A stretch of 58,341 nt of DNA from Actinomycetes bacterium (GTDB lineage Bacteria; Actinomycetota; Acidimicrobiia; Acidimicrobiales; JAJZXF01), in NCBI GenBank assembly GCA_021802485.1, contig JAJZXF010000002.1, positions 13,638 to 71,978 on the forward strand, written 5' to 3'. Shown piece by piece: positions 50,731 to 58,341 of this stretch. How positions within the stretch are numbered: position 1 is the first letter of the stretch; every line of letters starts with the position of its first letter. The position numbers and the translations under genes were made by a program. The notes beneath the pieces were generated by a model. It saw only the letters and a list, made by a program, of their open reading frames with translations. It was not told the DNA's origin and ran no database searches.

Positions 50731-51969
50731 GTGAGCAGAGCTAGCTCAGGAATTGCGAATACAGATGTAGTGGTCCTCGCGTACAGCGGAGGGCTAGACA
50801 CTTCGGTGGCGGTGCGCTGGCTGATCGAAGAGATGTCGGTCGATGTGGTCGCGGTGGCCGTCGATGTCGGCCAGGGCGGTGACTGGGACGCTCTTCGAGC
50901 AAGGGCACTTGCAGCGGGAGCCGCGAGCTGTGTCGTGATTGACGCGAAGGACGAGATGGCAAGTGACTATGCGTTTACCGCTTTGAAGGCGAACGCTCTC
51001 TATGAGGGCAAGTATCCTCTTGTCTCTGCGTTGTCGAGACCGGTCATTTCCAAGCATCTTGTCGCCCAGGCGAGGGAGCACGGTGCGGGAGCGGTCGCCC
51101 ATGGCTGCACAGGCAAGGGCAATGACCAGGTGCGCTTTGAGGTTTCGGTACGAGCGCTTGCCCCAGATCTGGGGATCATTGCTCCAGTGAGGGTTTGGGG
51201 GATGACACGTGAGCAGTCGCTCGAGTACGCGCGCCAGCACGATATTCCCCTTGCGCCGAAGAAGGCCGCTGGCGGTGACCTCTACTCTATCGATCAGAAC
51301 CTCTGGGGAAGAGCGATCGAGTGCGGCGTGCTCGAGGATCCCTGGCAGGCGCCGCCGCAGGATGTCTACGAGCTCACCGTGCCAATGGTGACCGAGCCTC
51401 GTGAGGTGGTCATCTCTTTCGAGAAGGGTTTGCCTGTGGCGATTGACGCAAAGGAGTTGCCACCTAGAGAATTGATCGAGGAGGTGTCGCGCATCGTCGG
51501 CTCCTACGGATGGGGGCGCTTGGACATGGTTGAGAACCGCAGGGTCGGGATCAAGAGCCGGGAGGTCTATGAATGCCCGGGGTCCCTCGCGCTCATCATG
51601 GCACACTCGGATCTGGAGGACCTCACGCTCGAGCGGGATCTTGCCCACGAGAAGGCCCGGCTGGAGCCTCGCTGGGCGGAGCTCGTCTATGACGGGCTCT
51701 GGTTTTCTCCGTTGAAAGAGGCGCTCGACTCGTTCATGGCCTCAAGCCAGCGCCATGTGAGTGGGGATGTGAGACTGATGTGTGAGCCGGGAAGGTGCTA
51801 CGTCGTGGGCAGGCGGAGTCCTGAGGCTCTTTATGATTGGGAGCTTGCAACCTACGACGCCGCTGATTCGTTTCGCCACTCGGACGCTGAGGGTTTCGTT
51901 CGCTTGTGGGGCCTCGGCGTAGAAACCTGGGCGGCACGCCAGGTGCGGCCGGCGCGCGATGAAGGCTAG
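50731..51969 (+). CDS. argG: Argininosuccinate synthase
   Basis: ArgG joins citrulline and aspartate with ATP. The PP-loop-type motif is VVLAYSGGLDTSVAVRWL near residue 11. GAGAVAHGCTGKGNDQVRFE, the SIDQNLWGRAIECG segment and GRLDMVENRRVGIKSREVYE are all family-typical. GTG 50731 follows GAGG. The product has 412 residues. It is separated from argR by 56 bases, the largest gap in the operon, and from argH by 6. Confidence 0.95.
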   Translation: MSRASSGIANTDVVVLAYSGGLDTSVAVRWLIEEMSVDVVAVAVDVGQGGDWDALRARALAAGAASCVVIDAKDEMASDYAFTALKANALYEGKYPLVSALSRPVISKHLVAQAREHGAGAVAHGCTGKGNDQVRFEVSVRALAPDLGIIAPVRVWGMTREQSLEYARQHDIPLAPKKAAGGDLYSIDQNLWGRAIECGVLEDPWQAPPQDVYELTVPMVTEPREVVISFEKGLPVAIDAKELPPRELIEEVSRIVGSYGWGRLDMVENRRVGIKSREVYECPGSLALIMAHSDLEDLTLERDLAHEKARLEPRWAELVYDGLWFSPLKEALDSFMASSQRHVSGDVRLMCEPGRCYVVGRRSPEALYDWELATYDAADSFRHSDAEGFVRLWGLGVETWAARQVRPARDEG

Positions 51970-51975
51970 CGCGCG

Positions 51976-53421
51976 ATGACGCTGTGGGAGGGACGCCTTG
52001 GCAGCGATCAGGCGCGAGCACTGATGGAGCTGAGTGAGAGCCTCTCGTTCGACCGCCGACTCGCCCCCGACGACTTGAGGGCATCACGAGCCCATGTACG
52101 CGGACTCGAGCGGGGTGGAATCATCACCAGCGACGAGACAGCGGAGATCATCCAGGCGCTGGATCAGGTGGAGAGGGAGTTGGGCGAGGGGAGCTTTGCC
52201 TTTGCCGAGGGCGATGAGGACATCCACACCGCTGTAGAGCGTAGGGTCAGCGAGATCGCACCCGTAACGGGGGCCAAGTTGCACACCGGGCGCAGCCGTA
52301 ACGATCAGGTCGCTACAGACCTGAGGCTGTTCACGAGAAGGGAGCTTTCCTCAGTGGCTGGCCTCGTGATAGATCTTTCGGAAGCGCTACTTGTACAGGC
52401 GCAGAAGGCAGGCGGCGCCTACCTTCCTGGGTACACTCACCTCCAGAGAGCGCAGTGCGTCCTCCTCTCCCACCATCTGCTGGCCCACGGATGGGCGCTT
52501 TCACGGGACGTGGATCGCATTATCCATACGGTTGTCCGTCTGAATGTCTCCCCGCTCGGGGCTGGCGCCCTCGCGGGTTCCTCGCTTCCCCTTGATCCCG
52601 AAGGGGTGGCTTGTGAGCTTGGTTTCGAGTCGTGCTTCGAGAACTCGATGGATGCAGTCGGCGATCGCGACTTTGTCGCGGAGGCGCTCTTTGACCTCGC
52701 GTTGCTTGGCGTTCATCTGTCCAGGTTTGCTGAGGAGATTGTGATCTGGTCCACCCAGGAGGTTGGTTTCATCTCCATTGCCGACGCCTACGCAACCGGC
52801 AGCTCGATGCTTCCCCAGAAGAAGAACCCCGACATAGCGGAGCTGGTCCGCGGGAAGGCGGGCCGTCTCATTGGCGACCTTACCGGGTTTCTCGCCACGC
52901 TGAAGGGACTGCCACTTGCGTACAACCGTGACCTTCAAGAGGATAAGGACCCCCTTTTCGACTCACTTGACAACATGCGCCGCGAGCTCGTCGCTCTGAA
53001 GGGTCTGATCGAGACAGCGACCTTCCAGTTGGACCGCATGCGCGATGCTGCCCACGACGAGGGCTCGGCAGCTACGGACCTTGCAGAGCTTCTTGTGTCT
53101 AACGGCGTTCCCTTTCGCGAGGCGCACCGGGTCGTAGGCTCGCTGGTCAGGCAGGCAGCAGCGCAAGGGCGCTCTTTGTTTCCTGAGGTCTTCGCCGAGC
53201 TCGTTAGCGCCCATCCACTTCTTGGCCCAGAGGCCCTGCAGCTTCTCGATCCAGGTGTCGGGGTTACAAGGCGCACCTCACCGGGCGCCGCGGGTCCTGT
53301 TGCGGTGGCAAGGCAGATGGAGAGGTTCCGCGAGCGTCTCGACGTCGACCGCAACCGACTCGAGACATTGGCCGCGCTTGACGTCGAGGTTGGCGCCTGT
53401 GGCGGGTCCGGACGCGGGTGA
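51976..53421 (+). CDS. argH: Argininosuccinate lyase
   Basis: ArgH splits argininosuccinate into arginine and fumarate. The fumarase/aspartase superfamily signature GSSMLPQKKNPD starts near residue 275. The segments KLHTGRSRNDQVATDLRLF, GYTHLQRAQCVLLSHHLLA and the LPLAYNRDLQEDKDPLFDSL part are intact. The product is 481 residues, with a slightly extended end. Its stop overlaps the GTG of the DNA glycosylase gene at 53418, so this repair gene is a translational passenger of the arginine operon. Confidence 0.95.
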   Translation: MTLWEGRLGSDQARALMELSESLSFDRRLAPDDLRASRAHVRGLERGGIITSDETAEIIQALDQVERELGEGSFAFAEGDEDIHTAVERRVSEIAPVTGAKLHTGRSRNDQVATDLRLFTRRELSSVAGLVIDLSEALLVQAQKAGGAYLPGYTHLQRAQCVLLSHHLLAHGWALSRDVDRIIHTVVRLNVSPLGAGALAGSSLPLDPEGVACELGFESCFENSMDAVGDRDFVAEALFDLALLGVHLSRFAEEIVIWSTQEVGFISIADAYATGSSMLPQKKNPDIAELVRGKAGRLIGDLTGFLATLKGLPLAYNRDLQEDKDPLFDSLDNMRRELVALKGLIETATFQLDRMRDAAHDEGSAATDLAELLVSNGVPFREAHRVVGSLVRQAAAQGRSLFPEVFAELVSAHPLLGPEALQLLDPGVGVTRRTSPGAAGPVAVARQMERFRERLDVDRNRLETLAALDVEVGACGGSGRG

Positions 53422-54071
53422 TCAACGCAAGTCCGAAGAGGCAAGGTGGCAGTGAACTCACAGTTCTGCCGCGGGCGTTTTACGATCGGGACCCGCTTGT
53501 CGTGGCGCCTGAACTCTTGGGAAAGCTACTTGTTCGAGGTCGAAGGTCGGCGCGAATCGTAGAGGTGGAGGCTTACCGGGGGAGCGAGGACCCCGCTTCG
53601 CATGCGTACAGGGGCATGACACGTAGGAACGCGACGATGTTCGGCCCCCCAGGGCACCTCTATGTCTACTTCACCTACGGGATGCACTGGTGTGCGAATG
53701 CGGTGTGCTGGCCGGCGCAACGTGCTGGTGCTGTCCTGCTCAGGGCGCTCGCCCCCCAACAGGGCCTCGATGAGATGTGGGAGTCCCGCCCGCGTGCTCG
53801 CATCGAGAGGGACCTTTGCAGCGGCCCTGCGAAGCTCTGCCAGGCGTTCGGACTGGATGGTTCCTTTGACGGTGCTGATCTGGTCACAGGTGAGCGTGGG
53901 GTCGTGATTGCTGACAATGCTGAGGTTGTCCTCGAGGCACCCAGCCAGGGAGAGAGGATCGGCATTACTCCCGCGACAGGCGCAGCGTGGCGGTGGTGGG
54001 TTTCCGGCGATCCCAACGTGTCGAGGCCTGGCGGCAACGCTGTGCGGGGTTTGCGGCGGGATGAGGTCTGA
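53418..54071 (+). CDS. mpg: 3-methyladenine DNA glycosylase (AAG/Mpg family)
   Basis: This 217-residue enzyme removes alkylated purines from DNA. It has the AAG-family core. The active-site part is RIVEVEAYRGSEDPASHAY, followed by RNATMFGPPGHLYVYFTYGM. The closing part is RDLCSGPAKLCQAFGL with RIGITPATGAAWRWWV. The glutamate in VEVEAY is the catalytic base. It starts with GTG 53418, overlapping argH by four bases. An mpg gene directly after argH also occurs in other actinobacteria. Confidence 0.92.
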   Translation: MINASPKRQGGSELTVLPRAFYDRDPLVVAPELLGKLLVRGRRSARIVEVEAYRGSEDPASHAYRGMTRRNATMFGPPGHLYVYFTYGMHWCANAVCWPAQRAGAVLLRALAPQQGLDEMWESRPRARIERDLCSGPAKLCQAFGLDGSFDGADLVTGERGVVIADNAEVVLEAPSQGERIGITPATGAAWRWWVSGDPNVSRPGGNAVRGLRRDEV

Positions 54072-54147
54072 CGTTCCAGGCCCATGTCCAAGAGGTCCCG
54101 GGACATACGCACATGCCGAGGTGCGTGGCGCTGACTCCGGTAGTCTG

Positions 54148-55212
54148 GTGAGCGTGCATCCTGGCGTTCTCCCTACTTGCTTGAGCGGAGCCCCACGGTC
54201 TCCGACCAGCGCCACGCCATTGCTGCCCGCGGGTTGGGTTCGCAGGACCACCCACCTGGAGATGCTCTGGGATGGTGCGTCATTGATGCTGAGTGGGGCT
54301 GCGAGGGACGTGCGCGCATCGCAGGATCGTATGGAGGTGTTGCGACGTGCGTCAGTGAAGGCATACGTGGACTCTGGCAAGCGCCTGCGTGAGTTAGAAC
54401 TTGATCCTAAGTCTGCGGGTTCAATGGAGCTGTGTGGCTCAGAGATAGCTTCTGGATTTCGGGCACGGGCACATGAGTGTTGTCCAGAGCTTGCGGGAAC
54501 ACCAGCTGGACTGCTCCTTGATGATCTGCCTGGCGTGGTGCTGATAGCACCGTACATGCACCTGCGTGATATGGCCCTGCGGGGCGAGCCGCCGGGGAAA
54601 AACATACCGCCGGAGGCGGTGTCGATGCTCGCTGACGTTTGCGCGGGCTGGCGGGCGGGTGGAACAGCGATGGATAGCGTTGCTCGCGGCGACGGCATTC
54701 CGCTTCAGGATTGTCCGCCAGCTGAGCCGCTTGAAGCCCCTGGCGACGCTGGCGCATGGCACGCGATCGCGCCTTTGGAACCTGGAAGAATGCGGAGACG
54801 CCGTAGGCTAGACGTCGGCATCACGCCCGGGCCGTCGCCGACGAGCGTGGAGCCATCCGCTGTTGTGGTGGATGCGATGTTTCGCGACAGCCATGGTGAA
54901 CCCGATGGGACGGAGGTGGTCCTGCACGAGTACTCTCTCACGGTTGAGGTGAGCCGCAGCGACAGCTCCATCCTTGAAGTCCAGCCGGTTGCAAGGGTCC
55001 TACCATTCCCGGAGTGCCCGCTCGCGATTGCCTACGTCGCTGAGCTGAAGGGCAAATCCGTTGGTGAACTTCGCGAGCTGGTACCTGCGATGTTGCGGGG
55101 AACCAAGGGCTGCACCCACCTCAATGACCTCTTACGGGTGCTAGCGGATGTTCCTCGCCTCGCAAGTAGCCTGCTGCTCGGCGATGCTCCTCTTACGTGG
55201 GCCGTGGCCTAG
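54148..55212 (+). CDS. DUF2889-domain protein
   Basis: From GTG 54148 this encodes about 354 residues; GTG 54154 is an equal alternative. The C-terminal part carries the DUF2889 pattern: LPFPECPLAIAYVAELKGKS, then VGELRELVPAMLRGTKGCTH and LNDLLRVLADVP. Before it lies a beta-rich half with TEVVLHEYSLTVEVSRSDSS. The N-terminal 130 residues (HLEMLWDGASLMLSGAARDV) are of unknown type. The family has no firm function. The frame continues upstream to 53908 within mpg, but that part is out of the mpg frame and not family-like. It may be transcribed separately from the arg operon. Confidence 0.72.
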   Translation: MSVHPGVLPTCLSGAPRSPTSATPLLPAGWVRRTTHLEMLWDGASLMLSGAARDVRASQDRMEVLRRASVKAYVDSGKRLRELELDPKSAGSMELCGSEIASGFRARAHECCPELAGTPAGLLLDDLPGVVLIAPYMHLRDMALRGEPPGKNIPPEAVSMLADVCAGWRAGGTAMDSVARGDGIPLQDCPPAEPLEAPGDAGAWHAIAPLEPGRMRRRRRLDVGITPGPSPTSVEPSAVVVDAMFRDSHGEPDGTEVVLHEYSLTVEVSRSDSSILEVQPVARVLPFPECPLAIAYVAELKGKSVGELRELVPAMLRGTKGCTHLNDLLRVLADVPRLASSLLLGDAPLTWAVA

Positions 55213-55251
55213 ACTGAGGCGCCCGCCCTGTGACCTGCTGAGCCCAATAAC

Positions 55252-55782
55252 TCACTGCGCGGCTGCCGACAGTGACCGTGCGTAGCCCACGCGGGCGTTG
55301 ATGTCTGCGACCTGTGATAGTGCCGTGACTGGGATCTGGGTGGTGTGGACGAAGCCATGTCCCTGGACGGTGACCTGAACGTGCCCGACCGTGCGGGTCT
55401 CCTTTACCAAGAGAAAGAGGAGCCCGAGTAGGCAGAACAAGAAGAATACGATCGCGCACACCATTGCCCACGTGGGAATGGACTGGGTGGTGTTCGACAT
55501 GTCCGTGAAGGTCCAGCTCACCTGGCCGATCGGTCGCATCCCGCTCGGGGTGATCACCGTCGATTGGGTGACGGCGATATCCCCGATGGTCACCAGTGTG
55601 GGCTCCACTCCGATCTCGGAGGTCCTGTAGGAACCCCCTGGTTGCTCCCGTGGACCTGTTGGCGGTGAGAGCTGTCGTGCGGGGTATAGGTCTTGCCCTG
55701 GTGGTTGGGACGAGCTCTCTGGCGGATACCACATCCCGTCCGAAGCCTGCCACCACCCTTGCCCTCCAGGTACAGTGCTCAT
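55252..55782 (-). CDS. Small membrane protein with GWWQASDGxWYPPE N-terminus
   Basis: This 176-residue protein opens with MSTVPGGQGWWQASDGMWYP, a short tryptophan-rich motif (related to DUF2510) that is widespread in Acidimicrobiia membrane proteins. A proline-rich linker follows. One strong membrane helix (WAMVCAIVFFLFCLLGLLFL) spans about residues 105-127. Before it lies a beta-like segment LVTIGDIAVTQSTVITPSG, and after it a soluble C-terminal domain with HVQVTVQGHGFVHTTQIPV. The function is unknown. It is convergent with the DUF2889 gene. Confidence 0.7.
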   Translation of the reverse strand: MSTVPGGQGWWQASDGMWYPPESSSQPPGQDLYPARQLSPPTGPREQPGGSYRTSEIGVEPTLVTIGDIAVTQSTVITPSGMRPIGQVSWTFTDMSNTTQSIPTWAMVCAIVFFLFCLLGLLFLLVKETRTVGHVQVTVQGHGFVHTTQIPVTALSQVADINARVGYARSLSAAAQ

Positions 55783-55865
55783 CTCGCCTCTTTCGTTTGT
55801 CCTTACCGGCCACCGTCAGGCCGATACGCCATCACCGCCACACACATTTTCATATGGTACAGGCC

Positions 55866-56246
55866 TTATACAGCGTCGTGCTTGGGCGCATCGGACTTGG
55901 TGGCGGCGATCAGCTCTCGTGCGATCCAACCGCCAGCTGCAGCGAAGAGAAAAATGCCCAGCGGGTGGGCCCGTTGCGCGTCTTTCAAGCGACCTCTGCT
56001 TAGCTTGCCAATGGCGGTTGTCATCCCGCAGAAAGGGCAGCGATGCCCTGTGAGCAGGCGCCACGGGCAGATCGATGGAGGCTGTCGTGACTCCAAGAGA
56101 GCAGCAGCGATGGCATAGAGTGTCCAGAGAAGCCCAAGGCGGACCGCTCTTGCGAGGCGCTCTTGTTGTAAAGGCGGGTCCCCCCACTGGCGGCATCGAG
56201 CGCTTGTTGTCCTCGGCTCCATGTGAAGCTCCATCTGTAGCCGCAT
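55866..56246 (-). CDS. DUF2752-family membrane protein
   Basis: This 126-residue protein has two hydrophobic segments, VRLGLLWTLYAIAAALL and GIFLFAAAGGWIARELI. They flank the DUF2752 core CPWRLLTGHRCPFCGMTTAI with its C-P-x-C-G-x-T pattern. The family is widespread and uncharacterised. ATG 56246 is used. It is upstream of the GWWQASDG gene on the same strand, 83 bases apart, so the two may be co-transcribed. Confidence 0.75.
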   Translation of the reverse strand: MRLQMELHMEPRTTSARCRQWGDPPLQQERLARAVRLGLLWTLYAIAAALLESRQPPSICPWRLLTGHRCPFCGMTTAIGKLSRGRLKDAQRAHPLGIFLFAAAGGWIARELIAATKSDAPKHDAV

Positions 56247-56410
56247 CCTAGCGACTTCTTGGTCCTTGCGAGGACGGCAGCGCTTTATCGAAGCAAATGA
56301 CCCGGTTAAGGCGCAATGCTTGCAAGTCTGTTATCATCTTGGCCAGGTAGCTTGAGGGTTTGGATCGGCTCGCCACGATCAGTGAGGGCCGGCTGAAATG
56401 GAGGTGGGTT

Positions 56411-56965
56411 ATGATAGGTGAAGAAAGCGGTCTTCAGCCAGTGCCAGGGGAGCCGCCGACCGGTAGTGGTGCATCCCCGTCACAGGAGGTGGCCCCGGCT
56501 GCAGTCGGCTCATCCTTACCAGATGGTCTTCAGGGTCAGCCAGCGGACCTCGCCAGAACCGTGCCAGGAAGTTTTTCAAGTGCGACGGTTGGCGTCGTTG
56601 GAGCGACTCGTGAGCCGGTTGTGGTGTGGCTTCTTGGCATGACCTTGATCTATCCGTACATCTGGTATTTCAAGATCAACAAAGAGCTGGGGAACTTCTC
56701 GAGCGACATCAAAGTGAGTCCTGGCGTCTCGGTGCTTGCTATCACGCTCGGAGCCGTTGTGTTGATTCCGGCGATCGTGTCGTGGCTTCGCACCGCCGGT
56801 CGAATCAAGAAAGCGCAACAGATTGCCGGAGCGAAGCCCAGTTGCTCCGGTGTGGTGAGCCTGCTGTGCCTGTGGTTCTCGAGCATTTATATTCAGCACC
56901 AGCTGAACAAGGTCTGGATGCAGTATGGCAGTCCTCCCGCAGGAACCCCAGCTCGAAGAGGCTGA
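56411..56965 (+). CDS. DUF4234-like membrane protein
   Basis: This 184-residue protein has a disordered N-terminal 65 residues rich in Pro, Ser and Gly. Two to three membrane segments follow, starting with VVWLLGMTLIYPYIWYFKIN, the typical opening of DUF4234 proteins. SVLAITLGAVVLIPAIVSWL comes next and then VSLLCLWFSSIYIQHQLNKV near the end. ATG 56411 has GGAGG six bases upstream and is chosen over TTG 56360. The function is unknown. Confidence 0.75.
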   Translation: MIGEESGLQPVPGEPPTGSGASPSQEVAPAAVGSSLPDGLQGQPADLARTVPGSFSSATVGVVGATREPVVVWLLGMTLIYPYIWYFKINKELGNFSSDIKVSPGVSVLAITLGAVVLIPAIVSWLRTAGRIKKAQQIAGAKPSCSGVVSLLCLWFSSIYIQHQLNKVWMQYGSPPAGTPARRG

Positions 56966-56992
56966 CAGCTCGTTGATCTCGTTGTCTGTGAG

Positions 56993-57024
56993 CGCTATCT
57001 CGGCCACCCAGGGCCGGGATAGCG
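56993..57024. terminator. 13-bp hairpin between DUF4234 gene and tnpA
   Basis: CGCTATCTCGGCC (56993-57005) pairs with GGCCGGGATAGCG (57012-57024), allowing one G-T pair, around a 6-base loop. It could be a two-way terminator for the convergent genes. It could also be the left-end hairpin that IS200/IS605 transposases recognise. Confidence 0.55.
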
Positions 57025-57069
57025 AACACCGGACTCGGATGGTAAACGGTGGCGACGCGTGCCGCGTGG

Positions 57070-57504
57070 TCACTGCGGGATCTTCTGGCGAGCGATGTAC
57101 TCGGAGATGACCGACAGAGGTGCACCGCCACAGGACCCTGCGAAGTACGACGGCGACCAGAGGTGTCCTTTACACAGGAACTTCGAGATGTGGCGGGGGA
57201 ACTCTTTGCGCAGGATGCGTGCCGACACACCCTTCAGGCTGTTCACGAGGATCGAGATCTGCACGGTGGGTGGATACTCGACAAGCAGAGGCACGTGGTC
57301 TTCCTCGCCGTTGAACTCGGTGAGAGTTGCACCAGAGTCCTCGCAGGTTTCCGACATGACCTGGCGACAACGAGCCAGGATTGGCTTCGTCAGCGCCCCT
57401 CGTCGATACTTGGTCACAAAGACCAAGTGGACATGGAGATTCGATACCTGCGACCGACCTCTGCGGATATTAGGGTCCGGTATCCAGCGTGGTGACACAT
57501 GCAT
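57070..57504 (-). CDS. tnpA: IS200/IS605 TnpA transposase (Y1 type) with altered HUH motif
   Basis: This 144-residue protein is a single-strand DNA transposase of the IS200/IS605 family. The opening NLHVHLVFVTKYRRGALTKP, the central ISILVNSLKGVSARILRKEF and LWSPSYFAGSCGGAPL are typical. The catalytic tyrosine is in VISEYIARQ. The metal-binding HUH motif should read DHVHLL, but here it is DHVPLL. The codon is CCT where CAT or CAC is expected, so one base change would remove a catalytic histidine. The enzyme is therefore probably inactive. It is divergent from tnpB with 8 bases between the start codons. Confidence 0.88.
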   Translation of the reverse strand: MHVSPRWIPDPNIRRGRSQVSNLHVHLVFVTKYRRGALTKPILARCRQVMSETCEDSGATLTEFNGEEDHVPLLVEYPPTVQISILVNSLKGVSARILRKEFPRHISKFLCKGHLWSPSYFAGSCGGAPLSVISEYIARQKIPQ

Positions 57505-57512
57505 ATGGCACT

Positions 57513-58341
57513 ATGTGGCGAGTGAGCAAGTCCCCCACTTCCGTGGCTGCGAAGCGCAAGCGCCACCCTCGCAATCGCCAAAGGAACACGCACACCCACG
57601 TCGTCAACCAGGCACTGCGCCCGACATTGGCGCATTTGGCCACGGTAAACAAGAGACTGGATGCAGGTCGGCGTGTCTACAACGCCTGCCTCGGAGAATC
57701 ACTTGCTCGCTGCAATCACATGCGAGCAGACCCAGCCTTCGATGCTGCGAAGGCGTTGCCCAAAGGCCCGCCCAAGTCGAAGTCGGCTGCCGCCAGGAAC
57801 AGGGCATTCAACGAGGTGGCAGGCACCCACGGCTTCACTGCCGACGCCATGAGGACCTTCGGCTCCAGCTTGCGCCAGGCATGGGTAAGAGAGCACGTCG
57901 GTGCCCAAGAGGCCCAGCGTCTTGCCACGCGGGCCTTCGACGCAATGAACCGCTGGAGCCTGCGTCTTGGCGGAAAGCCCCGGTTCAAGAACGCATCCAG
58001 AGGATTGCGTTCACTGGAGTGTTCCGACAAATGCGGAGACATACAACCAGTCCTCGACAACGGGCACCTGGTAGCTGTGCGTTGGTCGAAGGTCGTGATC
58101 CCCGTCGAAGCGTTACCAAAGCACCCGACCAAGAGACACGATAGGGAGCTGGCAGTTGAGCGAGGTCGCCTGGAGTCCCTGATCGCTTCTGGCGGACTGA
58201 TCCAGACCCGAATCGTGCGCAATATGATCCGGGGACGGCCGAGCTTGCGTGCACAGTTCGTTGTCGACGGGTGTTCGCCAATACGTCACGAAACTGGCAC
58301 CGGGACCGTGAGCGCCGACGTAGGGCCGTCGATCATGTCGG
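57513..58341 (+). CDS. tnpB: TnpB-like RNA-guided nuclease, N-terminal part
   Basis: From ATG 57513 the frame is open without a stop to the end of the window (276 codons), so the gene is cut by the window edge. The N-terminal basic part and AGRRVYNACLGESLARCN resemble the wedge/REC region of TnpB proteins, as does GGKPRFKNASRGLRSLE. Near the end TGTVSADVGPS matches the first RuvC motif, with the catalytic aspartate at residue 269 (codon 58317). The other RuvC motifs and the zinc finger would lie beyond the window. TnpB proteins are RNA-guided DNA nucleases that help IS605-type elements persist. Confidence 0.8.
   Translation, partial: MWRVSKSPTSVAAKRKRHPRNRQRNTHTHVVNQALRPTLAHLATVNKRLDAGRRVYNACLGESLARCNHMRADPAFDAAKALPKGPPKSKSAAARNRAFNEVAGTHGFTADAMRTFGSSLRQAWVREHVGAQEAQRLATRAFDAMNRWSLRLGGKPRFKNASRGLRSLECSDKCGDIQPVLDNGHLVAVRWSKVVIPVEALPKHPTKRHDRELAVERGRLESLIASGGLIQTRIVRNMIRGRPSLRAQFVVDGCSPIRHETGTGTVSADVGPSIMS

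Larger units (their letters stand above)
57070..58341. mobile_element. IS200/IS605-type element, right end beyond the window
   Basis: Divergent tnpA and tnpB genes in the IS605 arrangement mark the element. A candidate left-end hairpin lies at 56993-57024. The right end, which would carry the guide-RNA-encoding end in active elements, is outside the window, so borders cannot be set. Confidence 0.75.

Noticed and set aside
53526-54698. Antisense open frame of 390 codons across mpg and the DUF2889 gene
   Set aside because: Low-complexity composition and complete overlap with two supported genes.

Overview
The window reads as chromosomal DNA of a high-GC actinobacterium, most consistent with the class Acidimicrobiia. 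The grounds are: a SigR/RsrA-type redox pair and a TIGR03086 (mycothiol-type) protein; the actinobacterial order of the tilS-hpt-fol-pan-nad-coaX-lysS-clpC block and of argCJBDFRGH; a small membrane protein beginning with a GWWQASDGxWYPPE motif; and secreted peptidases of the acid-active G1 and S53 families. Genus and species cannot be set from this sequence alone.

Layout. 1-1440: ECF sigma factor, zinc anti-sigma factor and a tiny zinc-ribbon protein, behind a 23-base C tract. 1769-14898: a long plus-strand housekeeping run (DUF2342 metalloprotease-like protein, tilS, hpt, folE, folP, a phosphatase-like protein without its catalytic loop, folB, folK, DUF2520 reductase-like protein, panC, panD, nadB, nadC, coaX, lysS) making folate, pantothenate/CoA and NAD precursors. 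A polyprenyl diphosphate synthase on the minus strand and then clpC follow. 18966-22404 (minus): a sulfur-handling set with an ArsR-rhodanese fusion regulator, a DsrE-like protein, a sulfide:quinone oxidoreductase-like flavoprotein and a PIG-L deacetylase. 22629-25768: two divergent type I glutamine synthetases sharing a 347-base intergenic region that carries a PHO-box-like pair of direct repeats.

25864-30225: a polytopic membrane protein, an anaerobic sulfatase-maturase-like radical SAM protein with a SEC-C tail, an acidic protein of unknown role and a decayed IS110 fragment. 30917-41446: an exported-protein island with a G1 (eqolisin-like) peptidase, a lipoprotein, a secreted protein built of seven C-x5-C modules plus six 42-residue repeats, and an S53 (sedolisin) peptidase whose catalytic domain is split by a related seven-module domain and which ends in six 41-residue repeats of the same family. 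41557-43799: an OmpR/histidine-kinase pair. 44789-53421: the complete argCJBDFRGH operon with mostly overlapping stop/start codons and an ARG-box-like palindrome just before argC, followed by an overlapping 3-methyladenine DNA glycosylase. 54148-56965: small membrane and DUF proteins. 57070-58341: an IS200/IS605-type element with divergent tnpA and tnpB; tnpB runs off the window end and has no stop inside it.

The least ordinary items are the S53 peptidase with a propeller-like insertion and its sister repeat protein, the catalytically dead-looking phosphatase inside the folate operon, a 30-codon ORF that exactly bridges argC and argJ, a start codon placed in the loop of a Shine-Dalgarno-trapping hairpin at 34114-34140, and a TnpA whose HUH motif has lost its second histidine. 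No tRNA, rRNA or CRISPR array was recognised. All family assignments come from reading motifs, without database searches.
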